Notes: generated by a model from the sequence alone, not told the origin. Shown: positions 21,492-33,416, counted from the first letter of the stretch. The stretch: 64,000 nucleotides of DNA from Pohlia nutans (GCA_022496805.1 CM040089.1:42268372-42332371); one strand, 5' to 3'. Numbers and translations are program-made.

Positions 21492-21779
21492 TGGTATTTA
21501 AAAAGGGTTTATAGAATGTGTAGAAAATTTGCTAATAGGTGGGTTGAATATATAGAACCAATTGATTTGTTGAATCAACCATCTCATATGGAGATTGGAT
21601 TGTGTTGGTACCAAAAGGATCATGGATCACTATGGACTTATGACTAGGCAGATCATATTATGGTAAACTTAGAAACTATTATTGCACTAGCTACAATAAC
21701 TTTTGTAGTAGAAAAAAACTTGTATGAGTTACATTCTACGGAAGAAAATGTGATTAACGATTTTATCAATGATAAATAA
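21492..21779 (+). pseudogene. Unidentified coding remnant
   Basis: One frame stays open for about 95 codons, broken once by TAG at 21645-21647 and ending with TAA at 21777. It reads as ordinary protein rather than low complexity (for example SHMEIGLCWYQKDHGSLWTYD near 21580). I cannot assign it to a family. It may be the C-terminal part of an old transposon gene. Confidence 0.35.
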
Positions 21780-22009
21780 AGACTTTTGTAGTTAAAAATT
21801 TTCAAGCCTAATTTTTAGGCCATGTTTTTCATTGTATACATACGATAGGCTTTTGCTTTTTTTATTTACTTTGAACATGCATACATACATTAGGCGTCTT
21901 TTTTGTTTTATATATATGTACGTATATCATTATTTTTAATGAAAGAAAACCGTATATAGGGGTATTAATTTGGAGGTGACGCACGCACGTTATACCTAGC
22001 TTTTAACAC

Positions 22010-22055
22010 TAAGTGCACCCCCTGGGGAAAGAGGACTGGTGTTTCTATCTATCTA
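22010..22055 (+). repeat. Solo LINE 3' terminus
   Basis: GGGGAAAGAGGACTGGTGTTTCTATCTATCTA matches the 3' end of the LINE copies at 47.79 kb and, in antisense, at 46.70 and 61.42 kb. How far this copy extends upstream is unclear. Confidence 0.45.
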
Positions 22056-22059
22056 CCCA

Positions 22060-22830
22060 AGCTAATCACACCATTGAAGAGTAGACAAAAGGCACTTTTT
22101 CAACATATTTGAATGAACTTCATTTATTCATAGAACTACATTAGTAAGCTCTTTGTAATGTTCATCATTCATCTAATGGATCGATGCAACTTTTCTAATA
22201 AGGGAAATTATAAGTTTCAAAAATTTATTGCCTCTGCCCCACCAAAGGAGAGACTACAAAAACGCTCCATTTTTAGGGAGTTATGTGGTTGAACAATATA
22301 AACAAGTAAAACTAATCTAGAGCAAATACTAAGGCAGAGACTATGCAACTAGCCACTTGTTTTTTTGTTTTGTTTTTTTCCTTCAATTTTTTTTCTTTTT
22401 CCTTTTTCACAAGTGAAACGAGTACAACAGGCCCTTCAGTTGCCAGGAATGTCTTGCGCGTTTCAGGCTTATGAGTGAGGCCCAGTGGAAGAGCATAAGG
22501 AATGTCATATGTCAGCTCCAATATCATGCCTGAGCAACGGACCCAAACTGACATTATTACTGCAGGTTAATAGCTGGTTGGACACTACACTCTGAATTTG
22601 TTATTATCACACTCTTCAATACCCGTATCGCATTTGCTATTGTGTAGATATGTGATGGGACACTTTCCACATGTCAAGTTCCAAATTCATGTACGTTATC
22701 ATTAGAGGTGTGATATAAAAGAGTGATTGAATTATTATTGTTTTAGGATTTCTTTTCATTCTAGTACTATAAATATTCTTCAAGATTCATTTTTCACAAT
22801 ATTAGTGAGAGTCGCAGTGAGTGAATGAAT
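22060..22830. other. Intergenic DNA, nothing recognised
   Basis: No coding or repeat structure could be assigned. A minus-strand frame at 22312-22554 is lysine-rich and low in complexity. Confidence 0.4.
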
Positions 22831-23100
22831 CACTACACTAAATGGGCTATTTAGTGTACAAGGAGAACTGATGTTTTTACCACAATTCATTCAAAGGTGA
22901 GGAGACACAGTGTCCCTGCACTACACACAAGTTTGCCACTTTCATTGAGAGTGTCATGTTCTTTCTAAATGATGAGGGTGACATGAGGTGGCATGCCATG
23001 TTTATTATAAAGTTGTCGTACGTCATTGTCTATGCCAATCTACATCCATGTTTTTTCTTATGAGGACACTATATCTCTCTAAAATCAAATAGTGCAACCT
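22831..23100 (-). mobile_element. CACTA-like MITE, family G copy 1
   Basis: It starts CACTACACTAAATGGGCTATTTAGTGTAC and is homologous, in inverted orientation, to 42469-42790. Shared blocks include CCACAATTCATTCAAAGGTGAGG and the segment with GGCATGCCATG. The far end seen in the other copy is missing, so the right boundary is approximate. Confidence 0.6.
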
Positions 23101-23146
23101 TAGGCGTTTGCCTTGGGATTATTCTATGTGTGTCTAAATATGAATA

Positions 23147-23148
<2 letters not shown>

Positions 23149-23215
<67 letters not shown>
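23149..23215. repeat. (TA)n microsatellite
   Basis: This is a pure TA dinucleotide run of about 65 bp. Confidence 0.95.
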
Positions 23216-23217
<2 letters not shown>

Positions 23218-23746
23218 TTAAATAATTCTCACTAAAATATTGCAATGATGTGCATGGAATATAGTATATCTAAAGTACTTGTAAGGTAGCCTTATCCAAT
23301 ACTACCCCGACCCAATTTTGTTCAAGTTTAGAGCACTCATTGATTCTAGAATGAGAATCTAGGGGCCCGATATATGCCTTAAGTTCCAAGTGGCCAAACG
23401 ATAAAGCATGCAATGTAGTTCTACATTCTAAGTTTAGAATCATTGTCAAGCCTACATTTGAATGGAATTGGGTCAGTGGGTGGTATTGGGTCAAGCTACC
23501 TTATGTATTAGCTAAAAGCGCATAACATTTACAAAGAATATTCTTTCACTCCCGTCCAAAAAATGAAATAAAATGCATAACATTTTTTACCACACTTGAG
23601 ATGTTCCTTGCATAAAATAATAGAGTGGTGAATATGTATGCACTTATGACAAAATTTACAAACTTACCTTCAATATTACTTTGATGAGGAAAAGCATCTG
23701 AAGGGGATTTAGAAGATAGTTTGATATTCATGTGTTACTTTTTACA
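23216..23746. other. Intergenic DNA, nothing recognised
   Basis: No convincing gene. There is a loosely inverted pair around GACCCAATTTTG (23310) and AATTGGGTC (23466), with flanking segments such as AAGCATGCAATGTAGTTCTACATTC in between. Confidence 0.35.
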
Positions 23747-24542
23747 TTAAACCCATAACCGTACCAGTGTTCACATTTTGGACGTTTTTTGAGATACTTT
23801 CACTTCAAAAAGCTGTAACTTCTGCATACAATGTTTGATTTCAATGAAAATTCTGAAAACCCCCTCATGATTTCTGGTTTTAGTGGTAAAATTTTCAAGT
23901 CAATCCAGGATGTATTGATAGTTTGGGAATCATTTGAAAGTAGTGGTCTTTTTTTTGGGACAGTTGTTGTGCACTTTGATGGCTACAACTTCAGGGGATT
24001 GTATGTTCTTCATCCAATGTCTGTTTTCAATAAAAATTGTCAGGTTAGATTCCCCTTGAAGTTTCGTTATCAAGGTAAAAGTTTCAGGTCAATCCATGTT
24101 GTTCTGAATGTTTGGGAGTCATTTTAGTGCACATGTCTATTTTGGACAGTTTTTGCTTTTCGGGTCAAATGAGTCACTTTCCGAGCTACTTTTTGACATT
24201 GCAAGGCCATTTTAGGGCACATCAAATTTTTATGGGGTTTATTTTCTACCAATGTATTTATATGATGATTATAAACCACTTTATAGTTTTAAGTTTTTTC
24301 ATTTGAGTAGTTTTGAAAACGAATTTCACCTCTAATGTGTTGCTAAGAAAATTTCAACAACTTTTTTTACACTGAAATATTATGACCTTGCAATCTGTAT
24401 GGTCAAATGAATCCAAATTTGATTCACATTATCTACAAATGTATACTACAAGATGAAATACCTCAATTACATTTAGACCTATAATACATCAAAAGCAATG
24501 ATGTTTTTAAGACCAAAAAAGCTAGGGACGCTTAGGGGTTAA
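23747..24542 (-). mobile_element. TTAA-flanked MITE, family C copy 1
   Basis: The left end is TTAA (23747-23750) then ACCCATAACCGTACCAG. The right end, read inward on the opposite strand, is TTAA (24539-24542) then CCCCTAAGCGTCCCTAG. The ends align as terminal inverted repeats. A 270-bp portion recurs inverted at 63095-63366. The interior holds two diverged copies of a ~105-bp unit (about 23833-23935 and 24021-24125), which produces a repetitive 98-codon frame that I do not regard as a gene. Confidence 0.75.
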
Positions 24543-25602
24543 TGTCCCATGGATGTGTAACAAATTCCAAACGAAATTCTAGATAACAAGGTTTCAGTAA
24601 AATTAGATTGTTTCATAAACTATCAATCATCACTAAAGAAATATTCCCTATGATTCATAAAGAGGTCTTCATTTAGTTATAATAGTCATATAGGAAGCTT
24701 CTTTATATATCTTATGAAGGGCAATGGTCTGATTGGGGTACCCTGAAAAGCCCTTTGAACTCTAAAATCACCCTCTAAGGCAACTTTGAATAAGTCCCTC
24801 TTTAAAACAAAATAAAATGGAATCGACCACATGTGGTTTTGATTTCCTACACTCATGCAGTACACCAAAAAAAATCACGTAAAAATTGAAGAGGTTTAAA
24901 GATTTTAAAAGAGACTTTTTGTACAAAAATCAAATTTTGTCCCAGTTGCTTAATGAAACCCAAAACATTTGTTTAAAATATCCAATGACGTCATTTTGTT
25001 ACCAATTTTTGATATGAAGTAAATTTAGATATGTGTTATTTGAAATGATTAATTTGAACGATTAAAAATGTTACTTATTTTGTACTACAATGCCTGCAAA
25101 TGCTAATTTTTGGCAATTTTTGGCACAAAGCATAAATACATGAAAATCAATTTATTCAATTAAAATTTTGAATTTGAATTAAAGTGTTTCATGTCATCTA
25201 GGTGTGGATATTTTTATTTATAATTTTAATCAATTGAAATGGACAAATTCGTCAAAATTTGAAAAAAAACAACTATATGTTTGAAATTTTGAAATCAAAG
25301 ATAACAAATGCAAATTGGAATGCAATATTTGATGAACGCTGCATGCTGGATCTGTTGTCTGCTACTCTGTGACCCAGGTGCCATCGCTTGAAAACTCCCG
25401 ATCCACGTTCAACACAATTGGTGGTACATTTAATGCACATAGCCCAACGCACCGCTAATTTGACACAATCTGCGGGAATATTATAAGAGTGAATCTCATA
25501 AGGAAGGCTTTGAAGGCAGATTTTGAAATGTGGAGGGAGGATAGGGTTTCAGACTAAAGTTCAACAACCCAATCTCCTCTGTAGGAAGTTCGCACTCGAT
25601 AA
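24543..25602. other. AT-rich intergenic DNA
   Basis: No gene is recognised. The phrase GGGGTACCCTGAAAAGCCC near 24735 resembles a transposon end, but no partner was found. Confidence 0.35.
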
Positions 25603-26550
25603 TTAACCCCTAAAGGCCCTTAAAAGCCAAAATGGCTTTTTGCTGTTTCGGGCAGCTTAGATGGAAGGTCTAAATTAAGAATTTTAGACTATAATTTGGC
25701 GTGGGCGTGGTCATACATACAAGGTGTGTGGGGTAAAAATTACAAAGTCAAATTCGGATTTTATAATTTTTTTATTGAAATTTTTGGTTTCAAGCCCAAC
25801 TGGGGCAGAAAAAAACTTTTTATTATAATCATTTTTTCAATTTTTTTTTTTTGGAGACATGCTCTTCACCACATTTAGGCTCAGAATTTGAAGTGACCCA
25901 TGATGATTATATTCTTGGCTTGACAAGGGCAGCCTCCAAAATAAAGAACAGCAACCTCCAAGGTTTTTTGTAATTTCACATCCATTTCTTTCGAAATTTG
26001 TCAAAATTTGAGATTTTGAAATTTTTTAAAAATAATTTCGCCTAAAATTTGTAAAATCATAGAGGTACCTAATCACCGTTCATTTTTTCCAAAAATCAAA
26101 TACAATTAATGTGATGCATGTTTCACCAAATTGCCATTTTTATACCTACTTCCGGAATTTAATTTGGATGAAGGTTTGAAACGCGTAATGAGTCTCTAAA
26201 ATTTTGCATGAGCGTACCCAACTTAGTTATCTACATGGAAAAAAATATGAGCAAAATGTTTGGAGTAACAATCTTCAAGTCCCCCTTTGCACTATGGAGA
26301 CAATGCCTCCCAAGCAATGCCTCGAAAAACTTTTGCACAAACTTTGGATGTTATGATCTTGCAAATGATAAACATCCAACGGTCAATTTTTGAAACAGTA
26401 GCTATGAATAGGCTAAGGTACAAGATCTTACGGTTGGAATTCTAAAAGAAGTAAAAGAACTTGGTTCACATCCCCGGGAGTACATAGAGGTAGAAAATCG
26501 CAGTTTTGAGGTTTCAAGCTCCCAAAAACACAAGGAAATTTAGGGGTTAA
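25603..26550. mobile_element. TTAA-flanked element, family E
   Basis: Both ends carry TTAA followed inward by CCCCTAAA (25603-25614, and the inverted complement at 26539-26550). Beyond the first eight bases the inverted repeats diverge. The 948-bp interior has no intact gene. Only one copy is visible here, so it is less secure than families A and B. Confidence 0.5.
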
Positions 26551-26700
26551 GCTCAGAAAATGAATCCAATCATTTTGAAGGCAGTGCAATTTAGCATAAA
26601 TAATTTCAGAAATTGAACTTAGTAAGTAAGGTCACATGTACAATTTAGTTTGAGCAGCAAGACACATTTCTAGGCTTAGGTTTCAAAATCAAAGCAAAAT

Positions 26701-26890
26701 CCAAAAAAAAAGAAAAAGGAAGGATAACAAATAAATAAAGAATTGTTTGGTTACAATGTAAGTGATTGTAGAAAGACAAAAATTGTTTTTTTTAGAGAAC
26801 CTATTAGACAAAAAAAATAAAAAAAATAAAGCCAAATTTGCTTATGAAATGAGCACAATTGGCCAAGTGCATAAATAGCAAATTGCATGT
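26701..26890 (+). mobile_element. Inverted-repeat element, family L copy 3 (end fragment)
   Basis: It ends GCATAAATAGCAAATTGCATGT and shares ACAATGTAAGTGATTGTAGAAAGAC with the L copies at 13.2 kb and 62.45 kb. Only the right terminal ~190 bp is present. Confidence 0.6.
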
Positions 26891-28178
26891 TTAATTCTAA
26901 AAACATCAAATCAGATTGAGTGAAAATTGATCAAGACATAGTGCACATTGTGAATTTTCTAAACTCATGCCCGCATTGATAAGATAAATTAGTGTACTTT
27001 AAAAAAAAATGGTATGACCTGAAAAGAAAAATGCTCATGCCACGTGGAGAGCAAGACCTCAGATAATTCACTGATAACTTGGTGATAAGCAGTGGGAGAC
27101 AGCCATTTATGACGGTGTTTTATTAGGAAGTTTGAATTCCCTCCAACCTCACAAAAAGTAGATGCAGCATTAACTTATAATTCCTCTTTTCCTATTATTC
27201 CTTCCAGACGGACTGCCTAACATCCCCCGAGTAAAATAAAGTATATTAAATGCAGAGGATCTAGTCACAGCATCTTGAGCGATTTCCAACATCACAGGAA
27301 TTCGGCGTTTCTGCACTAGCTCAGCTAATACATCATTCATTCACAACTACTAGTAAGTGAAGTGCCAACTCATCCTCTGCTTAAACTATAAAGTGCCGAG
27401 GAGGTCCGTTTCCACACCACTTCTCATTGGAGCACCAACCGTGACAAAAGATCTCTCTCTGGCTCGCACACTCGCCCAGTCTCTTTTGTTTTTATTATTG
27501 ATTCTGTGGATAGCAATGAAGTCATTGCAGCAACTGAAGGTCTGTACAGTACCGGAAAAAGGTGACCATCTGTGATGATTTTGTAGCCAGTTATTATTCA
27601 TGAGATCGATGAGAAAAGCAAAAAAGCTAACTTAGCAAGCAACGAAAGCTCCTCGCAAGCTTGTTGCGTAGCTCCGGCTACTCACTGTAGTAATATTAAG
27701 TATTTGATGGCTCTGGGTAGACCTGGAAAAGTGAAGACAGAAACTCTGCGGGTCAATGGTGAAAGATTCGGTAAAAAGCTTACTGATGATGTGGTTCTGG
27801 GAGCTTTTGGGAAGCTGATGATAACCTGGCCGGCGAGCCTGCACGGCTGCCTGGAATGTCATAAAAACGTACAGAGGATTCAGTCTCTGCAAAGTATCGG
27901 AGCTATGGAGTAGTATAACTGCTGCAGTGAGGTGGAGTAGTAGTCTGTAGTAGTTGTAGTAGTTATCTCACTCGTACCGGTATGCATCATTCACTCCGGA
28001 AATTGTGCCAGTGTAATTTGATTGACAAAACGTAGACAGTACATATATGCAGTTGAAACTGTTGTAAGTCAAGCCTTCGGCACCAACTGATGCAATTTCC
28101 TTATTATTTCTTTGAATTCCTTCCGTACGATAATTCAACCACTTTTATCTCGTGGTCTCCGTCACTAACGTATGACAA
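26891..28178. other. Non-repetitive DNA upstream of copia copy 2
   Basis: From about 27040 the GC content rises and no repeat shared with the rest of the window was noticed, so this may be part of a real gene neighbourhood. A 68-codon + strand frame from ATG 27707 to the stop at 27911-27913 (MALGRPGKVKTETLRVNGE at its start) has balanced composition but no recognisable domain; it could be an exon. Evidence is too thin to call it a gene. Confidence 0.35.
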
Positions 28179-28183
28179 ATTTT

Positions 28184-28443
28184 TATTGAGGTAATTGATG
28201 CAACGTAGTATTGCTAGAAGCCAAAGACGTACGGGTGCTAAATAATGGTGTGTGGGAGGAGGGGTTAGGCATGGGCTGATCTCTAGAGTGTTCTTGTGAT
28301 GAGTTATCCCATATGGTTTGTCCATGGTGACCTCCTAGTGTACACTACTTAAGGTGGAAGGCCTTTGAGTAAAGATCATCTCTTTCTACGCATTCCTTGT
28401 GTTTGTGTGTGTGTGCCTTGTGCAATCTTCTCTACCTTCAATA
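28184..28443 (+). repeat. 5' LTR of copia copy 2 (260 bp)
   Basis: It starts TATTGAGG and ends TTCAATA, and differs from its partner 3' LTR at one position, T at 28292 against C. One difference in 260 bp still indicates a young insertion. Confidence 0.95.
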
Positions 28444-28457
28444 GGTTATGGGCCCAC
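28444..28457 (+). promoter_or_regulatory. Primer-binding site of copia copy 2
   Basis: GGTTATGGGCCCAC follows the LTR directly, identical to copy 1 and matching the anticodon arm of initiator tRNA-Met. Confidence 0.85.
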
Positions 28458-29270
28458 TCATGTGTGTTTCATGAGTATTAGATTGCATTTGTGCAAGTAT
28501 TTTGAGGTCGGTGCGCAACGGGCGGTTTTGGAGCATTGTTGGAGGTTTTGGAGCTTGTTGAAGCGTTGGTGTTTCTTGGAGGTGTGCATGGGCTGAAGTT
28601 ACATGTTGGAGCACTCTCTTTGGTCAATTTCTTCCCTTGATCTCCTTCTTTTCTTTCTTCTATCTCTTCGTTGCGAGTGGAACTTCGTTTGGTTCAATTG
28701 TGAGCATTTGAGTAAATGCAAGTAATTTGTGAGGTGTGAAGACTCTCGTGGAGGGTCTACCATCTGATCCTAGTGATTAGGCACTTGCTTTGAGGTGTTG
28801 CATGTGTTTCATGCTCTTGGGGTGCTCAAATTTTCATTTGGAGCTAGTTTGTGCACAAAGGTGCGGTTTTGAGCAATTTCAATGCGATTGGGGTTTTGAG
28901 GGACTTGTGTGAGTTCATGTGCATTGAGTGAGTGCTCTTGAAGGACACAAAGGTGTCATTGACGTGCATTGAGTGTTTGGGGACACTAATGCGTCGTATT
29001 GAAGCATTTGGAGTTGTTTTGAGCTCCATTGAGTGATTTGAGGGGTTTTGGTGAGCCTCTTTGCATTTTTGGGTGAGGGTTCTCACATTTGAGTGTTGGG
29101 AGGCGTGTGTGGAGCACAAAAGTGCTGATCTAGTGTTTGGGGTTGTTTTAAACCCATTGGGTGCACAAAGGTGCAATATCAAAAAAAATAAAAATAAAAT
29201 CACAAAAACAAAGTTGTGTGTTTGAGTTTGAGGTTTCATTTGTGTGGGGAGGCATACGTAAGTGAGGATC

Positions 29271-32200
29271 ATGGCATCTTTTGAGGGTGAGGGTCCCAAG
29301 GTCGTGGACAAGTTCGATGGGGTGAATTTCCACTTGTGGAAGTTCAAAATGGAGATGGTGATGGCCGAGAAGGAGTTGTGGGAGATTGTCGAGGGTAGTG
29401 AGGAACCTCCTTTCTCTTCTACGGATCCTAGGATCATGCAAGCGTACACGAGGAGGGAGAAGAAGGCATTTGCCATTTTGGCACTCAACCTCGCGGATTC
29501 GCAACTTGCGCACATTCGTTCGTGCAAGACACCCGCGGAAGCATGGTCCAAGCTTTGCAACATTCACGAAGCGAAAACATTGGCCAACATTTTGTTTTTG
29601 AGGCGCAAGTTCTTCACCATCAAGATGGGCGAAGAAGATGACATGTTGGCGCACATCAACAAGGTCAAAGCTCTCGCGGATCAACTCAACGGTTGCGACG
29701 TGTCGGTTACGGATGGTGACATCGTGATGACACTTTTGGAGAGCCTTCCATCATCATACGAGTACCTCATCGTGGCGATGGAGTCAAGACCCATTACGGA
29801 GCTCACATTGGACTATGTGACCTCACGGTTGTTGCACGAGCTTTCGCGGCGAAAGGAGAACGAGTCTCGAGAAGATGGAGCGGCACTCGTGGCGAAGCAA
29901 TCCAAGAATGGAGGCGGTGGGAGCTCAAGCGACAAGGTGTGCTTCTATTGTGGTAAGAAGGGCCACATTGCCAAATTTTGCTTCAAACGCAAGAGGGATG
30001 AGAAAGGGGAGAGTGCAAACAACACTAAAACTCGTGACGATGATGAGTACGCATTTACGGCTAGATATGAGGCAAGCATGAGCGATGGCATCGAGGGTGA
30101 TGCAAGCATGAGTGATGGTATCGAGGGTGATGCAAGCATGAGTGATTGGATTGAGGTTGGTGATGAGTATGCAAACATGGCAAGCAATGTATCGTGCAAT
30201 GGTAGTACGAGTGATTGGATTGTTGATTCGGGGGCTACAAGCCACATGTCACCACATAAAACTTGCTTTCATTCGTATGCTCTCATTAATCCAAGGAGAG
30301 TGATTTTGGGAGATGATACGGTGCTTGAGGCCGTTGGCAAGGGCCAAATTGTTGTAGACACCGAGGTGAGGGGTCGTGTGAAGACAATCACTATCCAAGA
30401 TGTCCTCCACGTTCCCAAACTAACGGCAAATTTACTATCGGTGAGGCAACTAGTGGCAAAGCACTTGAGAGTAGAGTTTAGTGATAAGGGGTGTTATGTG
30501 TTGTCACCGAGTCGAGATGAGGTGGCCATCATTGAAGAACACGAGGGCTTGTACCACATCAAGTTCTCCAAGGTGCATTCGAAGGAATCGGCGGCGTTGG
30601 CGCATTCAAACTTGAAGGACGACAAGTTGGCGTTGTGGCATCGTCGACTTGGCCATTTGAACATCAAGAGTGTGAAGACACTACGCGGCATGGTAAGCGG
30701 TATGGATCTTCATCAATTGAAAGTGGATGCTTCTACATTCACGTGTGAAGGTTGCATTGAAGGCAAGCAACAACGGTCGCCATTTGCGGGTGAAGGGGCG
30801 ACACGGGCCACAAAAGTTTTGGAGATCGTGCATTCGGATGTGTGTGGCCCCATGAAGACCACATCGATGGGAGGTTGCAAGTACTTTGTGACCTTCATCG
30901 ATGATTTTTCAAGGAAGATATGGCTCTACCCTATCAAAGCCAAGAGTGAGTGCTTTGAGAAGTTCAAGGAGTTCAAGACATTGGTGGAGAACCAATCCGA
31001 GTTGAAGATCAAGGTGTTTCGGTCGGACAATGGCGGCGAGTACATGTCCAAGAAATTTGACGAGCTTTTGAAGAATGAAGGCATCGCACGCCAAACTTCG
31101 GCCCCGTACACGCCTCAACAAAATGGAGTTGCGGAGCGCGCAAATCGCACCATTGTAGAGATGGCGAGGAGCATGTTGCACGCTCAAAACTTGAAGTTGG
31201 ACCTTTGGGCGGAAGCGGTGGTGAATGCGGTGTACACACGCAATCGGTGTCCAACAAGCGCGGTTGAAGGCATGACGCCGGAGCAAGCGTGGAGTGGGAG
31301 GCAACCATGTGTTGCAGACATGCGCATCTTCGGATGCATTGCATATGGGAAGGTTCCCGACGAACGGAGGACGAAACTCGAGGCTAAGGCCTTGAAATGT
31401 GTGTTTCTTGGGTATTGTGAAGGTACCAAGGCGTATAGACTCATGTCGGTGGACACGAGGAAGATCATTCGGTCACGTGATGTGACATTTTGTGAGGAGT
31501 CTACGATGGAGGCTCCTTTGGAGGTTGGTCCAAGTGGGAGTAGCGGAGACGTTTTGGTGGACACACCCTCCAAGTCTCCTAGTGTTGTTGATGTAGGTGA
31601 TGATGACGGTGATGACGAAGCTGGCGACACGGAGGTTGTTGAAGCGCCATCGAGCTCAAAGGCCAAGAATGGCGCAAAGGGCACGCAAGAGGAGCAAGTT
31701 TCTTCAAGCGAGCGGCGGTACCCCGAGAGATCGCGCAAGCCACCTGGAGAATGGTGGAAGAACCACATCTTCCCTCAAGTGGAGGACGAGCATGCGAATG
31801 TGGCATTATCGGATGGTCCATTGACCATTCGAGAAGCCATGCAAGGTGAGGATGCGGTCAAGTGGGAGCGCGCCATGCAAGAGGAGTACGACTCTCTAAT
31901 TGCTAACGGTACGTGGCAATTAACTCCCATTCCAAAGGATCGCAACCCCATTGGTTGCAAATGGGTGTTTCGGACAAAGAGGGATGTTTCGGGTATTGTT
32001 GTGCGTCACAAGGCAAGATTAGTAGCCAAGGGGTTCGCGCAAGTGCATGGGGTGGACTTTCACGAGACATTTGCTCCCGTGGCCAAGTTCACCACCATTC
32101 GATGCATTCTTGCCATTGGAGCGGCCTTGGACTTGGAGATGCATCAAATGGATGTGAAGACCGCATTTTTGAATGGCGATTTGGAGGAGGACATCTACAT

Positions 32201-33416
32201 GGTGCAACCTGAGGGGTTTGTGCAACAAGGTAATGAACACCTTGTTTGTAAGTTGCAAAAATCATTGTATGGGTTGAAACAATCTCCAAGAGCGTGGTAC
32301 CAAAAGATTGACACGTTCTTGGTTGCACACGGGTTTACTAGGAGCATTGCGGATCATAGTCTCTACTTCATGCAAGAGGGGCAACATGTGGTGATTGTGA
32401 TCATATATGTTGATGATTTGATCATTCTTGCAAGCCTCATGAGTTTAATGAATGCATTAAAAGGCATGCTTGAGAGAGAGTACGAGATGAGTGATCTTGG
32501 AGAATTGCACTTTTGTTTTGGTGTTGAGTTTGTGCGTGATAGGGCTACACGCACTATCACCATGAGTCAAGGCAAGTATGTGATGGACGTGCTCAAGAGA
32601 TTCGGGATGGAGGATTGTAAGCCCGTGGCAACACCATTGGATGCAAACTCCAAGCTCGTCAAGCTTTCGGAGGAGGAGTATGCGATGGAGGCTAAATCGA
32701 TGGCGGAGGTGCTATACAAGCAAGCGGTGGGGTCGTTGATGTATGCGATGATTGCGACACGGCCCGACCTTGCGTATCCAATTAGCGTGGTGAGTCAACA
32801 CATGGCGAGACCGGGCTCGATGCATTGGATGACGGTCAAGAGGATCATGCGTTATTTGAGGGGCACAAGCGATGTGAAGTTGTGTCTTGGAGGCAAAGAC
32901 ATTGTGTTGAGCGGCTATTGTGACGCGGACTACGCGGGAGACACGAGCGATCGAAGATCCACAACGGGCTACATGTTCAAGGTCGGATCGGGAGCGGTGT
33001 CGTGGAATAGCAAGCGGCAACAAACCACGGCGACATCAACGGTGGAGGCCGAGTACATGGCTACGAGCCATGCCACGAAGGAGGCCATTTGGTTGAGGCA
33101 ACTAATGGTGGATGTGGGTTGCACACAAGGTGAGGCTACAACGATTATGTGTGACAACCAAGGGTGCATTTCACTTGCAAAGAACCCTACACATCATTCA
33201 CGCACGAAGCACATTGATGTGCAATACCACTTCATTCGGAAGAAGTTGGAATTGGGAGTTATACATTTGGAGTATTGCCCAACGGAGCACATGGTGGCGG
33301 ATGTGCTCACAAAGGGTCTTTGTAGAGACCGACACCAACGATTAGTAATAGCATTTGGACTTAGAGGCTTTGGCTCTACGCAAAGTGGGAGTATTGAGGT
33401 AATTGATGCAACGTAG
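29271..33416 (+). CDS. Gag-Pol polyprotein of Ty1/copia element, copy 2
   Basis: An uninterrupted 1381-residue frame from the ATG at 29271. It is the same protein as in copy 1 apart from Leu in place of Pro at residue 1148 (codon CTA, 32712-32714), between the RT and RNase H parts. The Pro precedes Tyr in a block, VPYKQAVGSLMY, whose Pro-Tyr is common in copia proteins, so Leu is likely the derived state and might reduce activity. All other catalytic residues are retained: zinc knuckle 224-237, DSGA 319-322, D523/D586/E622, YVDD 1046-1049, D1218/E1259/D1295. The frame again ends 25 bases inside the 3' LTR. Confidence 0.97.
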   Translation: MASFEGEGPKVVDKFDGVNFHLWKFKMEMVMAEKELWEIVEGSEEPPFSSTDPRIMQAYTRREKKAFAILALNLADSQLAHIRSCKTPAEAWSKLCNIHEAKTLANILFLRRKFFTIKMGEEDDMLAHINKVKALADQLNGCDVSVTDGDIVMTLLESLPSSYEYLIVAMESRPITELTLDYVTSRLLHELSRRKENESREDGAALVAKQSKNGGGGSSSDKVCFYCGKKGHIAKFCFKRKRDEKGESANNTKTRDDDEYAFTARYEASMSDGIEGDASMSDGIEGDASMSDWIEVGDEYANMASNVSCNGSTSDWIVDSGATSHMSPHKTCFHSYALINPRRVILGDDTVLEAVGKGQIVVDTEVRGRVKTITIQDVLHVPKLTANLLSVRQLVAKHLRVEFSDKGCYVLSPSRDEVAIIEEHEGLYHIKFSKVHSKESAALAHSNLKDDKLALWHRRLGHLNIKSVKTLRGMVSGMDLHQLKVDASTFTCEGCIEGKQQRSPFAGEGATRATKVLEIVHSDVCGPMKTTSMGGCKYFVTFIDDFSRKIWLYPIKAKSECFEKFKEFKTLVENQSELKIKVFRSDNGGEYMSKKFDELLKNEGIARQTSAPYTPQQNGVAERANRTIVEMARSMLHAQNLKLDLWAEAVVNAVYTRNRCPTSAVEGMTPEQAWSGRQPCVADMRIFGCIAYGKVPDERRTKLEAKALKCVFLGYCEGTKAYRLMSVDTRKIIRSRDVTFCEESTMEAPLEVGPSGSSGDVLVDTPSKSPSVVDVGDDDGDDEAGDTEVVEAPSSSKAKNGAKGTQEEQVSSSERRYPERSRKPPGEWWKNHIFPQVEDEHANVALSDGPLTIREAMQGEDAVKWERAMQEEYDSLIANGTWQLTPIPKDRNPIGCKWVFRTKRDVSGIVVRHKARLVAKGFAQVHGVDFHETFAPVAKFTTIRCILAIGAALDLEMHQMDVKTAFLNGDLEEDIYMVQPEGFVQQGNEHLVCKLQKSLYGLKQSPRAWYQKIDTFLVAHGFTRSIADHSLYFMQEGQHVVIVIIYVDDLIILASLMSLMNALKGMLEREYEMSDLGELHFCFGVEFVRDRATRTITMSQGKYVMDVLKRFGMEDCKPVATPLDANSKLVKLSEEEYAMEAKSMAEVLYKQAVGSLMYAMIATRPDLAYPISVVSQHMARPGSMHWMTVKRIMRYLRGTSDVKLCLGGKDIVLSGYCDADYAGDTSDRRSTTGYMFKVGSGAVSWNSKRQQTTATSTVEAEYMATSHATKEAIWLRQLMVDVGCTQGEATTIMCDNQGCISLAKNPTHHSRTKHIDVQYHFIRKKLELGVIHLEYCPTEHMVADVLTKGLCRDRHQRLVIAFGLRGFGSTQSGSIEVIDAT
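33382..33391 (+). promoter_or_regulatory. Polypurine tract of copia copy 2
   Basis: AAAGTGGGAG lies immediately before the 3' LTR and within the reading frame, as in copy 1. Confidence 0.8.
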
